From: Metabacillus mangrovi
GTDB lineage: Bacteria; Bacillota; Bacilli; Bacillales; Bacillaceae
DNA: 64,000 nt
NCBI RefSeq assembly: GCF_009711125.1
Contig: NZ_WMIB01000001.1
Span: 558,001 to 622,000 of the forward strand
Reading direction: 5' to 3'
In this document: piece after piece, positions 16,862 to 28,287 of the stretch
How the letters are laid out: every line of letters starts with the position of its first letter
Numbering within the stretch: the stretch's first letter is position 1
Notes under the pieces: generated by a model
The model's input: the letters and a program-made list of their open reading frames with translations, nothing else
Told to the model about the DNA's origin: nothing
The model's database searches: none
Translations under genes and position numbers: made by a program

Positions 16862-19420
16862 TTACAGACCGCACTTCAGCTGTGCACCGCAGCTCGTGCA
16901 TGTGTTGCAGCCGCCTAGGTCTTCGACTGTGCCTTCACGGCAGACCGGGCATGTGTTGCCGACTTCATTTCCGATGGTCACATCGGTTGAGCGCAATGCG
17001 TTGATCGTGTCGACAAGGACGACCTTGCCTTTTTGCTGAGGAATTTCTTCCGCTTCCTCTTCGAAAGTATTTTCTTCGGCTTTAAGCGTAAGGACCTGTG
17101 AGTCACGGCTTCCGTCGACATAGACCGTTCCGCCTTTTGCTCCGCCTTTATACAAGCGTTCGTACACTCCCTCTACCTGTTTAACCGTGTAGCCTTTAGG
17201 AGCGTTAACTGTTTTACTGATGGAGCTGTCGATCCAGCGCTGAATGACGCATTGCGCATCCGCATGTGCTTCAGGGGACAGTTCCATTGCAGAAATAAAC
17301 CAGTGAGGCAGGTTTTCCGGATCCGCATCCGGGTTTTGGTCCAGGTACTCCTGAACGATATCTGCTTTCACTTCAATAAATTTGCCGAGCCTTCCGCTTC
17401 TGAAGTAGGAGAAGGAGAAATATGGCTCCAGGCCTGTTGAAACTCCCGCCATCGTTCCAGTAGAACCGGTCGGGGCAACCGTCAGCAAGTGTGAGTTGCG
17501 GATTCCGTATTTCAGGATATCTTCACGGATGTCTTCCGGCATTTTTTTCATATATCCGGTTTCCGTGAACCTTCTGCGCAGTTCTGCTGTCTCTTCCTCA
17601 GTGCCTGTAAGGAACGGGAAGCTTCCTTTTTCTTTAGCAAGCTCCACAGAAGCGCGGTAGGCTGTCGCAGCAATCGTTTCGAATACACGATCCGTCAGTG
17701 CGTTTCCTTCTTCTGTTCCGTACTCTGTTTCACAGTAGATCAGCAAGTCGTGAAGGCCCATAACTCCAAGCCCTACACGGCGCTCGCCAAGTGCCTGCTT
17801 TTTGTTCTCAGCAAGAAAATACGGTGTTGCATCGATGACGTTATCCTGCATTCTCACACCGGTTTCGACTGTGCGGCGCAGCTTTTCGAAATCAACGGTC
17901 TTCGTTGTTTTATCGGCCATTTCCGCCAGATTCACGGCCGCCAGGTTGCAGACAGAGTATGGCGCGAGCGGCTGCTCACCGCACGGATTGGTTGCAACAA
18001 CCTTCTGTCCGTATGCTTGGGCGTTTGTCATATCGTTCGCATTATCGATGAAGAAAATTCCGGGCTCTGCAGAATACGTTGCACAGACATTAATCAAATT
18101 CCAAAGCTCTTTTGCTTTGATTTTGCGGTACGTGCGCACTTTGTAGCCTTTTGCTTCCCACTCACGCACATCACCGGATTTATGCCATTCTTCATTATAA
18201 GCTTTCATGTCTTCCTTGCTGTAGCCCTCAACATCCGGGAATCTCAGATCATAATCCAGATCCTGATCCACAGCATTCATAAAATCATCCGTCAGGCAAA
18301 TAGAGATGTTTGCCCCTGTAAGAAATTCGGAGTTGTGTACACTATAATGCCCGCCTGTTTTCAGCTTCATTTCAGCATCTTTGATGACTTTTTCAGGGAA
18401 TCCCCCCGTACCCGGGATGGTTTTATAATTGACGATCCCCTGGTACATGTCCTGTTCTGACTGAGTGAAAGGAGTAAACTTCAGCTTTTCCCGAGCAGCC
18501 CTTTTAATAGACTCATCGCTGGTATTTTCAATGAGATAGCGCAGGATGCGCGGATTCTGCATCTTGGAAATAATGAATTCCACGATATCCGGATGCCAGT
18601 CCGCCAGCATGATCATTTGTGCCCCTCTGCGGGAACCCCCCTGCTCAACCAGGTGTGTCAGCTTCGCGATATCATCAAGCCAGGAGACAGATCCTGAAGA
18701 TTTTCCGTTTACGCCGCGCGCAAGGGTATTGCGCGGACGCAGCGTGGATCCGTTTGAACCGACACCGCCGCCCCTGCTCATGATCTCCATTACCTGTTTG
18801 CGGTGCTCTGAAATCCCTTCTCGGGAGTCCTGAATAAACGGCATGACGTAGCAGTTAAAATAGGTCACATCCGTACCTGCACCTGCTCCATATAAAACGC
18901 GGCCTGCCGGAACAAAATTCATCGTCACCAGTTCATGATAAAATCTTTCAAACCATTCCTGGCGCTTTTCTTCCGTCTGTTCTACAGATGCCAGTCCGGT
19001 CGCATTTCGTTTCGCGATTTGCTCATAGTACACTTCCAGCGGCTTTTCGATTACGTCAAGCGAACGCACGATCAAGCCGGTCTCGATTTCTTCAGGCTTG
19101 TCCAGAGAATGGCGGTATTCTTCGTCAACGAGCACAGCAGCGGTTTTCGTATTCCAGTCAATTTCTTGTATGTACCCTAGTCCGCGGGCAGGAAATTTCG
19201 GATCTTCTTTAATTGTAAGCACGACAAAATCGCCGGAGGATAATGTGACTTTTTCCGTATCCTTAAATGTATAGCGGTCCAGCATAACGAGGCGGGATAC
19301 CCCTTTATGCGTCATATGCATATCCTCTGTTACAGGATGAACCTGAGGAAACAGGGAAATGTCCTTGTTCAGCTTTTCCACGTCCAGCATCATTTTTTCT
19401 TTTAGCGAAGCGGGCATCAT
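16862..19420 (-). CDS. nrdJ: Adenosylcobalamin-dependent (class II) ribonucleotide reductase
   Basis: 852 aa. It reduces ribonucleotides to deoxyribonucleotides with coenzyme B12. Family motifs include NPCGEQPLAPYSVCNL and the barrel loop APTGSTGTMAGVSTG; an N-terminal Cys in VTYFNCYVMPF is a redox candidate. The C-terminus ends in a Cys-rich tail (CPVCREGTVEDLGGC, then CTSCGAQLKC) like that of the long vitamin-B12-dependent reductases. ATG at 19420 has AGAGGAG upstream. It is oxygen independent, unlike the class Ib NrdEF of B. subtilis. It stands alone between lipM and mntR, a position without an RNR gene in B. subtilis, so it was probably gained. Confidence 0.94.
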   Translation of the reverse strand: MMPASLKEKMMLDVEKLNKDISLFPQVHPVTEDMHMTHKGVSRLVMLDRYTFKDTEKVTLSSGDFVVLTIKEDPKFPARGLGYIQEIDWNTKTAAVLVDEEYRHSLDKPEEIETGLIVRSLDVIEKPLEVYYEQIAKRNATGLASVEQTEEKRQEWFERFYHELVTMNFVPAGRVLYGAGAGTDVTYFNCYVMPFIQDSREGISEHRKQVMEIMSRGGGVGSNGSTLRPRNTLARGVNGKSSGSVSWLDDIAKLTHLVEQGGSRRGAQMIMLADWHPDIVEFIISKMQNPRILRYLIENTSDESIKRAAREKLKFTPFTQSEQDMYQGIVNYKTIPGTGGFPEKVIKDAEMKLKTGGHYSVHNSEFLTGANISICLTDDFMNAVDQDLDYDLRFPDVEGYSKEDMKAYNEEWHKSGDVREWEAKGYKVRTYRKIKAKELWNLINVCATYSAEPGIFFIDNANDMTNAQAYGQKVVATNPCGEQPLAPYSVCNLAAVNLAEMADKTTKTVDFEKLRRTVETGVRMQDNVIDATPYFLAENKKQALGERRVGLGVMGLHDLLIYCETEYGTEEGNALTDRVFETIAATAYRASVELAKEKGSFPFLTGTEEETAELRRRFTETGYMKKMPEDIREDILKYGIRNSHLLTVAPTGSTGTMAGVSTGLEPYFSFSYFRSGRLGKFIEVKADIVQEYLDQNPDADPENLPHWFISAMELSPEAHADAQCVIQRWIDSSISKTVNAPKGYTVKQVEGVYERLYKGGAKGGTVYVDGSRDSQVLTLKAEENTFEEEAEEIPQQKGKVVLVDTINALRSTDVTIGNEVGNTCPVCREGTVEDLGGCNTCTSCGAQLKCGL

Positions 19421-19476
19421 AACAACTCCTCTTTCAATAGTACTTAGTAAAAATATCATAGATGAGACCTATAAAT

Positions 19477-19519
19477 CAACATATAGGTATTATTTTATTA
19501 AGAACAATACTAGATGTTG
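19477..19519 (-). promoter_or_regulatory. Dyad operator candidate upstream of nrdJ
   Basis: CAACATATAGGTATT (19477-19491) and AATACTAGATGTTG (19506-19519) form an imperfect inverted repeat 57 bp before the nrdJ start. Just upstream on the minus strand are TTGACA and, 19 bp on, TGTAAT. Each arm partly resembles an NrdR box. The rest of the 387-bp gap (19421-19807) is AT-rich, and I found no cobalamin riboswitch core in it. Confidence 0.4.
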
Positions 19520-19775
19520 ATTACAGAATCTTTATTCCCCCATTTGTCAAATAGAAAACAATCTAAAAACTTGAGGGAAAGGGAGAAAATAAAAGCTTTC
19601 TCTCCATAGCGCATTTAAAACAGATGAATTTGTCAGTTGCAAAAATCGACATAAAAACAACCACTGATAAATTAAGGAAAAAATTCTATTTTTTTCTTTC
19701 AAGGCAAATAAATTCTTTTATTTAGTATAGAACTGATGTTCCTTTAAAACATCAGGTAATTTTTACATACAAATT

Positions 19776-19796
19776 GAAAAAGCGGCTTTCGGCCGC
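19776..19796 (-). terminator. Terminator after lipM
   Basis: A short GC stem (GCGGC, 19782-19786, with GCCGC, 19792-19796) followed on the minus strand by five T; 11 bp past the lipM stop. Confidence 0.6.
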
Positions 19797-19807
19797 CTTC
19801 CGCATCG

Positions 19808-20644
19808 TCAACGCTTATAATTCCATTCAGGGGTGTCGTATTTGCTTTCGGAAAGAGCCTGGACGTAATCCTCTTCTTCCGGGGTAAGCTCATACGGTAC
19901 TAAATCAATGTTCAGCCCGGTCTCAAATCCCTGTTTAAAAGCCGTGCGTGCCTCTTCCATCGATACAGGGGCCTCACGCAGAGCATTGGCTGAAACGGCC
20001 TTGCTGCTGAAATTCCGCCTCATCCGTTCCTTGACCCGCTCACTCGGATACTTGAACAGATCAAAAAGCTTATCCTCATCTAAATCCAGAAGGATCGATC
20101 CATGCTGTAAAATGACTCCCTTTTGCCGGGTCTGGGCACTTCCTGCTACTTTTCTTCCTTCAACGACAAGTTCATACCACGATGGTGCATCAAAGCATAC
20201 GGAGGAACGCGGGTTTTTCAGCCCCTGCTTTTCCTCTTCCGTTCTCGGAATCGCAAAATAAGCATCCAGACCGAGGTTGCGGAACCCTTCCAGAATCCCT
20301 TCTGAAATAACCCTGTATGCCTCGGTGACTGTATTCGGCATCTCGGGATGCTCTTCTGAAACAATCACGCTGTATGTAAGCTCCTGGTCGTGCAGCACAC
20401 CTCTGCCCCCGGTCGGCCTTCTTACAAAACCGAGCCCGTGCCGACGGACTTCCTCAAAGTCGATCTCTTTTTCTGCTTTCTGAAAATAGCCGATAGACAG
20501 AGTGGCAGGATCCCAGCCGTAAAAACGGATGACCGGCGGAATCTTCCCTTCACTGTGCCAGTCCAGTAACGCCTCATCCAACGCCATGTTATAGGAAGGT
20601 GAGCAGCTGCCGGAGTCGATAAACCGCCATTTCTCTTTTTCCAT
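19808..20644 (-). CDS. lipM: Octanoyl-[GcvH]:protein N-octanoyltransferase LipM
   Basis: 278 aa, same length and very close sequence to B. subtilis LipM ([38 protein letters not shown]). It moves octanoate from acyl-ACP to GcvH for lipoate assembly. The catalytic Cys lies in [11 protein letters not shown] and a conserved Lys in [13 protein letters not shown]. Function ties to the glycine cleavage genes 2 kb away, because GcvH is the acceptor. Divergent from yqhL. Confidence 0.95.
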   Translation of the reverse strand: MEKEKWRFIDSGSCSPSYNMALDEALLDWHSEGKIPPVIRFYGWDPATLSIGYFQKAEKEIDFEEVRRHGLGFVRRPTGGRGVLHDQELTYSVIVSEEHPEMPNTVTEAYRVISEGILEGFRNLGLDAYFAIPRTEEEKQGLKNPRSSVCFDAPSWYELVVEGRKVAGSAQTRQKGVILQHGSILLDLDEDKLFDLFKYPSERVKERMRRNFSSKAVSANALREAPVSMEEARTAFKQGFETGLNIDLVPYELTPEEEDYVQALSESKYDTPEWNYKR

Positions 20645-20737
20645 ACATTTCCCTCTTTCAGCCGTTAAGTCTAAAAAGATACTTTATCAGTCTATCAAAT
20701 CAGGCAGAAGATGAAAACAAATTAAACCTTATTTCAA

Positions 20738-20766
20738 GTGACAATCAGGACAGCCTCTTATATAAT
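20738..20766 (+). promoter_or_regulatory. Sigma-A promoter of yqhL
   Basis: -35 GTGACA (20738-20743), 17-bp spacer, -10 TATAAT (20761-20766), 49 bp before the yqhL start. Confidence 0.65.
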
Positions 20767-20815
20767 TAATGGTATCGCTTAAATGTGCTATTACTTTATA
20801 AGGAGTCGAGTTTCA

Positions 20816-21193
20816 TTGGAATGGATTTTACTGATCGTGATTCTAGCAGGGATCATCGCCTACACCCTTTTCACGTTTTTCTACCAGCGCAAAATACTAA
20901 AAACGCTCACGGAGGAAGAATTCCGCGCAGGCTACCGGAAGGCTCAGCTTATTGATGTCAGAGAGCCGAACGAATTCGACGGCGGACATATATGGGGTGC
21001 GCGCAACATCCCCCTTACCCAGCTTCGCCACCGCTACAAAGAAATCCGCCAGGATCAGCCTGTTTATCTATATTGCCAGAACACATCCAGAAGCGGCCGT
21101 GCTGCACAGCAGCTGAAAAAGAAAGGCTACACTGAGCTCTATACATTAAAGGGCGGCTTCCGCACCTGGACAGGCAAAATCAAAAAGAAATAA
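20816..21193 (+). CDS. yqhL: Membrane-anchored rhodanese-like protein YqhL
   Basis: 125 aa. An N-terminal membrane helix (LEWILLIVILAGIIAYTLFT) and a rhodanese domain with the active-site loop YCQNTSRSGRA. The Cys of the persulfide loop is present. TTG at 20816 is chosen because AAGGAG lies upstream; an earlier start at 20783 lies close to the promoter. Sulfur-transfer or stress function is inferred from the family only. Confidence 0.88.
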   Translation: MEWILLIVILAGIIAYTLFTFFYQRKILKTLTEEEFRAGYRKAQLIDVREPNEFDGGHIWGARNIPLTQLRHRYKEIRQDQPVYLYCQNTSRSGRAAQQLKKKGYTELYTLKGGFRTWTGKIKKK

Positions 21194-21198
21194 GCCAC

Positions 21199-21230
21199 AA
21201 CCGTCTGCATTCGCTGCAGACGGTTTTTTG
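21199..21230 (+). terminator. Terminator after yqhL
   Basis: Stem AACCGTCTGCA (21199-21209) with TGCAGACGG-type complement (21215-21225), TTCG-like loop, then six T. Confidence 0.9.
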
Positions 21231-21285
21231 TGTTTACCCTCTCATGGGCTGAGGGAAAAATGCCTGGTAAGGAGGCGGCTTGCAG

Positions 21286-21732
21286 ATGGCATTTGACTAT
21301 AAAGCAGATTTTGATTCAATCGACTTCAGGAAGAATCCTGAGCAATATAGAGTAGGACGCGGCGAGCAGGGTGTATTAATGGTGGAGCCCTATAAAGGAG
21401 AAATCCTGCCGCATTGGAGGTTCAAAACTCCGGAGATAGCAAAGGAGTCATCAGAGAAAATCTACAGCATGTACCTGGAATACAAAGAAAACGGTGACTT
21501 TCCGGGGATGGATATGGCGCGGAAATTCCTGCAGATGGGATATACGAGAGCAAGAAGATACGCCAATTACAAAGGCGGCAAAAAATATGGAAAAGACGGA
21601 GAAGTAAACGAAAGGAAAATCGACAAGGAAAAGGCAGAATCGGCCTCGATCTTTGAGGAGAAGTGGAAAATTGTCAGAGCAGACGAGGACTACTTAAAGC
21701 TTAAAAAGGAGCATCAGCGGAAATATGGATAA
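21286..21732 (+). CDS. DUF4385 domain-containing protein
   Basis: 148 aa cytoplasmic protein with no membrane segment. It begins AFDYKADFDSIDFRKNPEQY and contains HWRFKTPEIAKESSEKIY, then the basic block MGYTRARRYANYKGGKKYG; these are DUF4385 features. AAGGAGG precedes, and ATG at 21286 has better spacing than the TTG at 21280. Function unknown. It is not part of the B. subtilis yqhL-gcv order as I know it, so it may be a local insertion. Confidence 0.8.
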   Translation: MAFDYKADFDSIDFRKNPEQYRVGRGEQGVLMVEPYKGEILPHWRFKTPEIAKESSEKIYSMYLEYKENGDFPGMDMARKFLQMGYTRARRYANYKGGKKYGKDGEVNERKIDKEKAESASIFEEKWKIVRADEDYLKLKKEHQRKYG

Positions 21733-21857
21733 ATAGGTGATTACAACGACAAACCATTGCTGTTTATACTGATGAACTCATTACAGGCAAGGTTTTAGCA
21801 TCTAAATAGGCGGTTCAACGGCTTTCTGTACAGCAGCTGACCGCATCTAACAAACTT

Positions 21858-21968
21858 TATCTTCGAAACTTTCGGTATATCTTCGAAAATAATTATTTAT
21901 CTTCGATTTTAATCAGATATCTTCGAAATATCTATTTTATCTACGATAATCATTTTATATCGATTATT
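21858..21968. repeat. Degenerate tandem repeat, exact 20-bp period
   Basis: TATCTTCGAAA-type units: the CTTCG (or CTACG) core begins at 21861, 21881, 21901, 21921 and 21941, and a diverged sixth unit (ATATCGATT) falls at 21961. The step is exactly 20 bp each time, while the inter-core bases differ. It occupies the middle of the 371-bp gap between the DUF4385 gene and the gcv terminator; the flanks show nothing else. Confidence 0.8.
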
Positions 21969-22063
21969 CGACCCGGTTCGGCAAATTCCGCGACACCCGA
22001 CTTATAGCCTGACTGTTCTGTTCTGAACTGCACTGCACACGAACAAACCCCCTCATCACACAG

Positions 22064-22096
22064 CAAAAGGCCGTTCCCGCCAACCGGGAACGGCCT
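22064..22096 (-). terminator. Terminator of the gcv operon
   Basis: A perfect 12-bp stem (AGGCCGTTCCCG, 22068-22079, with 22085-22096) with TTTT after it on the minus strand, just past gcvPB. Confidence 0.9.
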
Positions 22097-22103
22097 CTTC
22101 TGC

Positions 22104-23571
<1,468 letters not shown>

Positions 23572-23579
<8 letters not shown>

Positions 23580-24918
23580 GGCGATCCCCCAATTCTTCAA
23601 CAAGCTGGTCGATTTCCTCTTTCGTCCGAAGCTCCGTGACTGCGACTAGCATGGTATTGGCAAGCTCAGGCTTAACGAGACCCAAATCATACCCGCCGAT
23701 AATGCCCTTATTGATCAAACGGGCATTCACTTTCTTTACCGGCTCATTCAGCTTCACGGCAAATTCATTAAAAATCGGTCCGGTAAAAGCGATCTCCATT
23801 CCCGCCTCCTGGAAACGTCTCTTGGCATAGTTCGCTTTTTGAAGATTTTGCACGGCCATTTCCCTTACCCCGTTCTTCCCGAGCGCGGTCATCGCAACGG
23901 AAGCCGCCAGCGCGTTGAGTGCCTGGTTGGAGCAGATGTTGGACGTTGCTTTATCGCGGCGGATATGCTGCTCTCTTGCCTGCAGGGTTAAAACAAAGCC
24001 TCTTTTGCCGTTTTCATCGACAGTCTGGCCCACCAGACGGCCCGGCACTTTTCTCATTAATTTATTCGTGACGGCGAAATAGCCGCAGTGCGGTCCGCCA
24101 AAAGCAGCCGGAATTCCAAATACCTGGGCATCGCCGGTTACAATATCAGCACCGAATTCGCCTGGAGGCGTTAAGATGCCGAGAGCGAGCGGATTAGAGG
24201 ATACGATCATCATGCTTTTGCCTGTATGTGCAAGCGGTTCAATCTCTGCGAGCGGCTCCACCTGGCCGTTAAAATTTGGATACTGCACGATAACGGCTGC
24301 TACATCGTCTCCCAATTCTTCTTCAAGCGCTTTGAGATCTGTAACCCCAGAAGAAGCAGGAATCTCGACGACTTCAATGTATTGACCCTTCGCATAGGTT
24401 TTCAGAACGTCCTTTGATTCAGGATTCACCGCTTCTGAAACGAGGACTTTCTTTCTCTTCGTCTGCCCGGCAGCAAGCATCGCGGCTTCTGCCAGAGCTG
24501 TGCCCCCATCATACATGGATGAATTGGCTACATCCATTCCGGTCAGCTCGCAGATCATCGTCTGGAATTCAAATATAGCCTGCAGTTCCCCTTGTGAGAT
24601 CTCCGGCTGATAAGGCGTGTAGGCGGTATAAAACTCTGACCGGGAAATTACATGGTCCACGATGACCGGCATGTAGTGGTCATAAACGCCAGCGCCGAGG
24701 AAGGAAGCGTTCTGGCGCATATCTTTATTTTTTGCAGCGAGGCTGCTGAGTTCTTTTAACAGGCTGGTCTCGGATTTTGCAGGCTTGATGCTGTATTCCC
24801 GGTCAAAACGCACCTTCTCAGGTATATCCTGAAAAAGCTCATCGATCGAAGCAGCGCCGATTACGCTCAGCATTTCCTTCTGGTCTTGTTCCGTCATTGG
24901 CAGGTAGCGGTGATTCAT
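23572..24918 (-). CDS. gcvPA: Glycine dehydrogenase (decarboxylating) subunit 1
   Basis: 448 aa. N-terminal half of the split P-protein ([58 protein letters not shown]). It adopts the PLP-fold but lacks the PLP Lys, and forms an alpha2beta2 enzyme with GcvPB. It lies 18 bp after gcvT. Confidence 0.96.
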
Positions 24919-24936
24919 TTGCTTTTCCCCTCTCTC

Positions 24937-26040
24937 TTATGCTTTCGGACGTTTATAAAACGGAGTTTGTACGACACGGGCTTTCAGCTGCTTGCCCCTG
25001 ATCTCCACGGTTACTTCGTTACCCGGCTCACTGTACTCCGTTCCGATCAGCGCAAGGCCGATGTTCTTTTTCAGTGTAGGAGACTGGGTTCCTGTCGTCA
25101 CTTCGCCGATCCGGATTCCATCCTGATAAACCGGATAGCCGTGTCTCGGGATTCCTTTATCGATCATTTCAAGCCCCGCAAGCTTTCTTGGAGAACCGTT
25201 CTCCCTTTGCTGAACGAGCGCTTCTCTCCCATTGAAGGTGCGCTCTGATTTCGTTTTCACGGCAAAGCCGATTCCTGCTTCAATCGGACTGATATCCTTT
25301 GATAGCTCCTGCCCATACAGCGGCAGGCACGCTTCAAAGCGAAGCGTATCCCGTGCTCCGAGTCCGCAGGGAAGGATGCCTTCTTCTTTTCCAGCTGACA
25401 GAATTGCACTCCACAAGTCCCCTGCATCCTCTGCACGGCAATAGAGCTCAAAGCCATCTTCACCTGTATAGCCGGTTCTGGAAACAAGCACACTCGCACC
25501 GGCGATTGTCACGTGGTTCTTGAATTTAAAAAACTTGATTTCATCCAGACTTTCATCGGTCAGCTTCTGAAGAATCTCCTGCGCAAGAGGACCCTGGATG
25601 GCAAGCAGCGCGGTTTCTTCCGAAAGATTTTTAATCTCTGTCTCTCCCTGGGCATGCTGCCTCATCCAGTCAAGATCTTTTTCAATATTTGAAGCATTGA
25701 TCACAGCCATATATTCATTTTCAGCCAGTTTGTAGACAAGCAGATCATCGACTGTACCGCCATCCTCATAGCACATCGCCGTATACTGGGCCGCGCCGTC
25801 TTTAAGGGAGGCCGGGTCATTGGTCAGCAGCTTCTGCAGAAACGCAAGGCTGTCTTTTCCTTTTACCGAAACTTCCCCCATATGGGAAACATCGAAAAGG
25901 CCGGCTCTTGTCCGAACCGCTTCATGCTCTTCTTTAATAGAAGAAAACTGGACAGGGAGCTCCCATCCGCCGAAATCAATCGTTTTCCCGCCATACTCTT
26001 TATAGAGGCTGAAAAGAGGTGTTCGTTTTAGCTCTGACAT
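24937..26040 (-). CDS. gcvT: Aminomethyltransferase (T-protein)
   Basis: 367 aa. It transfers the methylene group from H-protein to tetrahydrofolate and releases ammonia. Conserved blocks are [25 protein letters not shown] and [14 protein letters not shown]. The second ATG (26040) is used because GGGAGG abuts the first; spacing then is 7 bp. First gene of gcvT-gcvPA-gcvPB, controlled by the glycine riboswitch upstream. Confidence 0.96.
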   Translation of the reverse strand: MSELKRTPLFSLYKEYGGKTIDFGGWELPVQFSSIKEEHEAVRTRAGLFDVSHMGEVSVKGKDSLAFLQKLLTNDPASLKDGAAQYTAMCYEDGGTVDDLLVYKLAENEYMAVINASNIEKDLDWMRQHAQGETEIKNLSEETALLAIQGPLAQEILQKLTDESLDEIKFFKFKNHVTIAGASVLVSRTGYTGEDGFELYCRAEDAGDLWSAILSAGKEEGILPCGLGARDTLRFEACLPLYGQELSKDISPIEAGIGFAVKTKSERTFNGREALVQQRENGSPRKLAGLEMIDKGIPRHGYPVYQDGIRIGEVTTGTQSPTLKKNIGLALIGTEYSEPGNEVTVEIRGKQLKARVVQTPFYKRPKA

Positions 26041-26065
26041 GTGCATTCCTCCCTGAATTCAATAC

Positions 26066-26106
26066 AAAAAGACAGACTCCACCAAAAATCTTTAGTGGAC
26101 TCTGTC
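26066..26106 (-). terminator. Riboswitch-controlled terminator before gcvT
   Basis: GACAGACTCCAC (26071-26082) and GTGGACTCTGTC (26095-26106) form a 12-bp stem with one mismatch, followed on the minus strand by TTTTT (26066-26070). The 5' arm overlaps the end of aptamer 2, so ligand binding can compete with the terminator. Confidence 0.85.
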
Positions 26107-26285
26107 CTTGGCACCTGAAAGTTTACCCTGTCTGAACAGGGCTTTCCCCTTTGGCGGTTTACGTTCAAGTAAACTCTCTCCAGAGCTGCGTCCTGCAAGA
26201 GTCTTTTTGCCTGAGAGATTCACAGTTGTTTGCTCCTTCGGCGCTGCATACGGCTTCGCCGCTGCAGTCTCTCCCCTTGCAATCA
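26100..26285 (-). promoter_or_regulatory. Tandem glycine riboswitch
   Basis: Read on the minus strand, two successive glycine aptamers are visible. The first has GGGGAGAGACTGC, GCCGAAGGAGCAA and AATCTCTCAGGC. The second has CTCTGGAGAGAG, ACCGCCAAAGGGG and AACTTTCAGGTGCC. This is the classic gcvT element of Bacillus, which turns the operon on with glycine, here through the adjoining terminator. The rest of the gap (26286-26571) carries the divergent upstream regions and no gene. Confidence 0.95.
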
Positions 26286-26571
26286 TCCGCACATATAATT
26301 CCAAATCATGGGTAAACTAGTAGTCAGCCTGATTCCCGTGAACGGACATGGACATAGGAGCAGGAATGACAGAATATGAAGCATTTTGTAAACTTTCTAA
26401 CTACTTTACATCGTACCACCATCACGTTCGTTGAGCAATCCTATTTTTTCTTAATAATCGCTTCCAAAACACATTAATCATTCGTCTTTTACTTGATTAT
26501 CAATTATTTCATACATAAAAAGAACATTCTCTCTTCTAAAAGTGAACAATATAGAAAGCCGGTGAATTCCA

Positions 26572-28275
26572 TTGAAAAGGTTTGCAAATTTTAATGTTCC
26601 CATCACGTATCATCAGGAATGGAATGACGAACTGCTGCAGAGGCTTGATTCAGACGGACCGTGGGCCAACTGGGAGCTTTATAAGCTTTCCTATGAAATT
26701 CAGCAGCAGACGGCGATTCCTGATTTTGAAGGACTGCAGGCACCAAAGCACCTGCCGGAATTCCAGCCGCTTCCCCACCAGCTTGAAGTGGCCCGGAATG
26801 TCGTGGAAAAAATGAATGGAAAGGCGATTTTAGCAGATGAAGTGGGCCTCGGTAAAACGATCGAAGCAGGATTGATCTTAAAAGAGTACATGATTCGCGG
26901 ACTTGTAAAAAAAGTACTGATCCTCGTTCCTGCCTCCCTCGTCTCCCAATGGGCCCGTGAACTGAACCAGAAATTTTATATTCCGGCCATCGAACAGCGC
27001 AAAAGCTATGTGTGGGAGCAATGTGATGTAGTCGTTTCTTCTATAGATACGGCGAAACGCAGTCCGCACCGGGAAATCGTATTAAATCAGCAATACGACC
27101 TGGTGATTATCGATGAAGCTCACAAACTGAAAAACAGCAAAACCAAAAACTACGAATTCGTTTTAAATTTAAAGAAAAAGTACTGTCTGCTGCTCACCGC
27201 CACCCCTATTCAAAACAGAATTGAAGAGATCTTTAACCTCGTTTCGCTCTTAAAGCCGGGCCATCTCGGAAATGAAGCGTATTTTACGGAAGTGTTCTCT
27301 GCCAAAAACCGGTCCGTTGAATACCACGAGCATTTAAAAGAGCTGATCAACAAAGTGATGCTTCGCAACCGGCGCGGGGATACAGGGATCGACTGGCCGA
27401 AGCGGATCGTCGAAACCGTGCCGATTGTATTCTCACCATCGGAGCAGCAGCTGTATGACGGGGTTTCCTCTCTAAAATCAGCCCTGCCCGGAGGTGTCAA
27501 TACGTTTTCCATCATGACCCTTCAGCGGGAGGCGTGCAGCAGCCGGGAGGCGGTATATATGACCCTTCAAAAGATGCTGAACCGCCCGGAGGAAGAAGGC
27601 TCACCGATCCCGGTCCCTGTTATCCGGCAGCTGCTTGCTTCAGTTGACATGGTTGAGCAGAACAGCAAAGCAGAAAAGGTGCTGGAGCTTATACAGGAAA
27701 TCGATGACAAGGTCATTATTTTTACAGAGTACAGAGCCACTCAGCTCTACCTGCAATGGTTTCTCAAGCAGCACGGGATTTCTTCTGTTCCGTTCAGGGG
27801 CGGCTTTAAACGGGGGAAAAAGGATTGGATGAAAGACTTGTTTAAAGGGAGAATTCAGGTTTTAATCGCAACAGAAGCTGGCGGCGAAGGGATTAACCTG
27901 CAATTTTGCAACCGGATCATCAACTATGATCTTCCATGGAACCCGATGCGGCTTGAGCAGCGGATCGGACGTATCCACAGACTGGGTCAGGAAAGAGACG
28001 TTCACATTTACAATTTGACTGTAAAAAACACGGTCGAGGAGCATATTTTAAAGCTTCTCTATGAAAAAATCGATCTGTTTGAAAAGGTAATCGGCCAGCT
28101 CGATGAAATTCTGACAAGGATGGAGATCACCAATTTCGAGGACCACCTGCAGGATATTTTGTTCCACTCCGCATCTGATGGGGAGATGAAGATTAAAATG
28201 GAAAACCTTACATCGATTCTTGATTACGGAAAACAGGAAGCAGATGAACAAAAAGCAGCCGGAGATATTCTTTAG
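26572..28275 (+). CDS. yqhH: SNF2-family DEAD/DEAH-box helicase YqhH
   Basis: 567 aa Swi2/Snf2 ATPase. Walker A DEVGLGKTIEAG (near residue 88), DEAH box IIDEAHKLKN (near 181), motif III LTATPIQN, and motif VI RIGRIHRLGQERD in the second RecA-like domain. It is related to RapA-like enzymes that remodel nucleic-acid-protein complexes. The TTG start at 26572 follows a weak GGTG. It forms an operon with yqhG 12 bp downstream, the conserved pair next to gcv. Confidence 0.9.
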   Translation: MKRFANFNVPITYHQEWNDELLQRLDSDGPWANWELYKLSYEIQQQTAIPDFEGLQAPKHLPEFQPLPHQLEVARNVVEKMNGKAILADEVGLGKTIEAGLILKEYMIRGLVKKVLILVPASLVSQWARELNQKFYIPAIEQRKSYVWEQCDVVVSSIDTAKRSPHREIVLNQQYDLVIIDEAHKLKNSKTKNYEFVLNLKKKYCLLLTATPIQNRIEEIFNLVSLLKPGHLGNEAYFTEVFSAKNRSVEYHEHLKELINKVMLRNRRGDTGIDWPKRIVETVPIVFSPSEQQLYDGVSSLKSALPGGVNTFSIMTLQREACSSREAVYMTLQKMLNRPEEEGSPIPVPVIRQLLASVDMVEQNSKAEKVLELIQEIDDKVIIFTEYRATQLYLQWFLKQHGISSVPFRGGFKRGKKDWMKDLFKGRIQVLIATEAGGEGINLQFCNRIINYDLPWNPMRLEQRIGRIHRLGQERDVHIYNLTVKNTVEEHILKLLYEKIDLFEKVIGQLDEILTRMEITNFEDHLQDILFHSASDGEMKIKMENLTSILDYGKQEADEQKAAGDIL

Positions 28276-28287
28276 GAGGAATGCAGT

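Noticed and set aside
19421-19807. Cobalamin riboswitch upstream of nrdJ
   Set aside because: I looked for the conserved B12-box region on the minus strand and did not find it; the gap is AT-rich.
26092-26320. Short reading frames on both strands upstream of gcvT
   Set aside because: They lie wholly inside the glycine riboswitch, whose structure explains the sequence.
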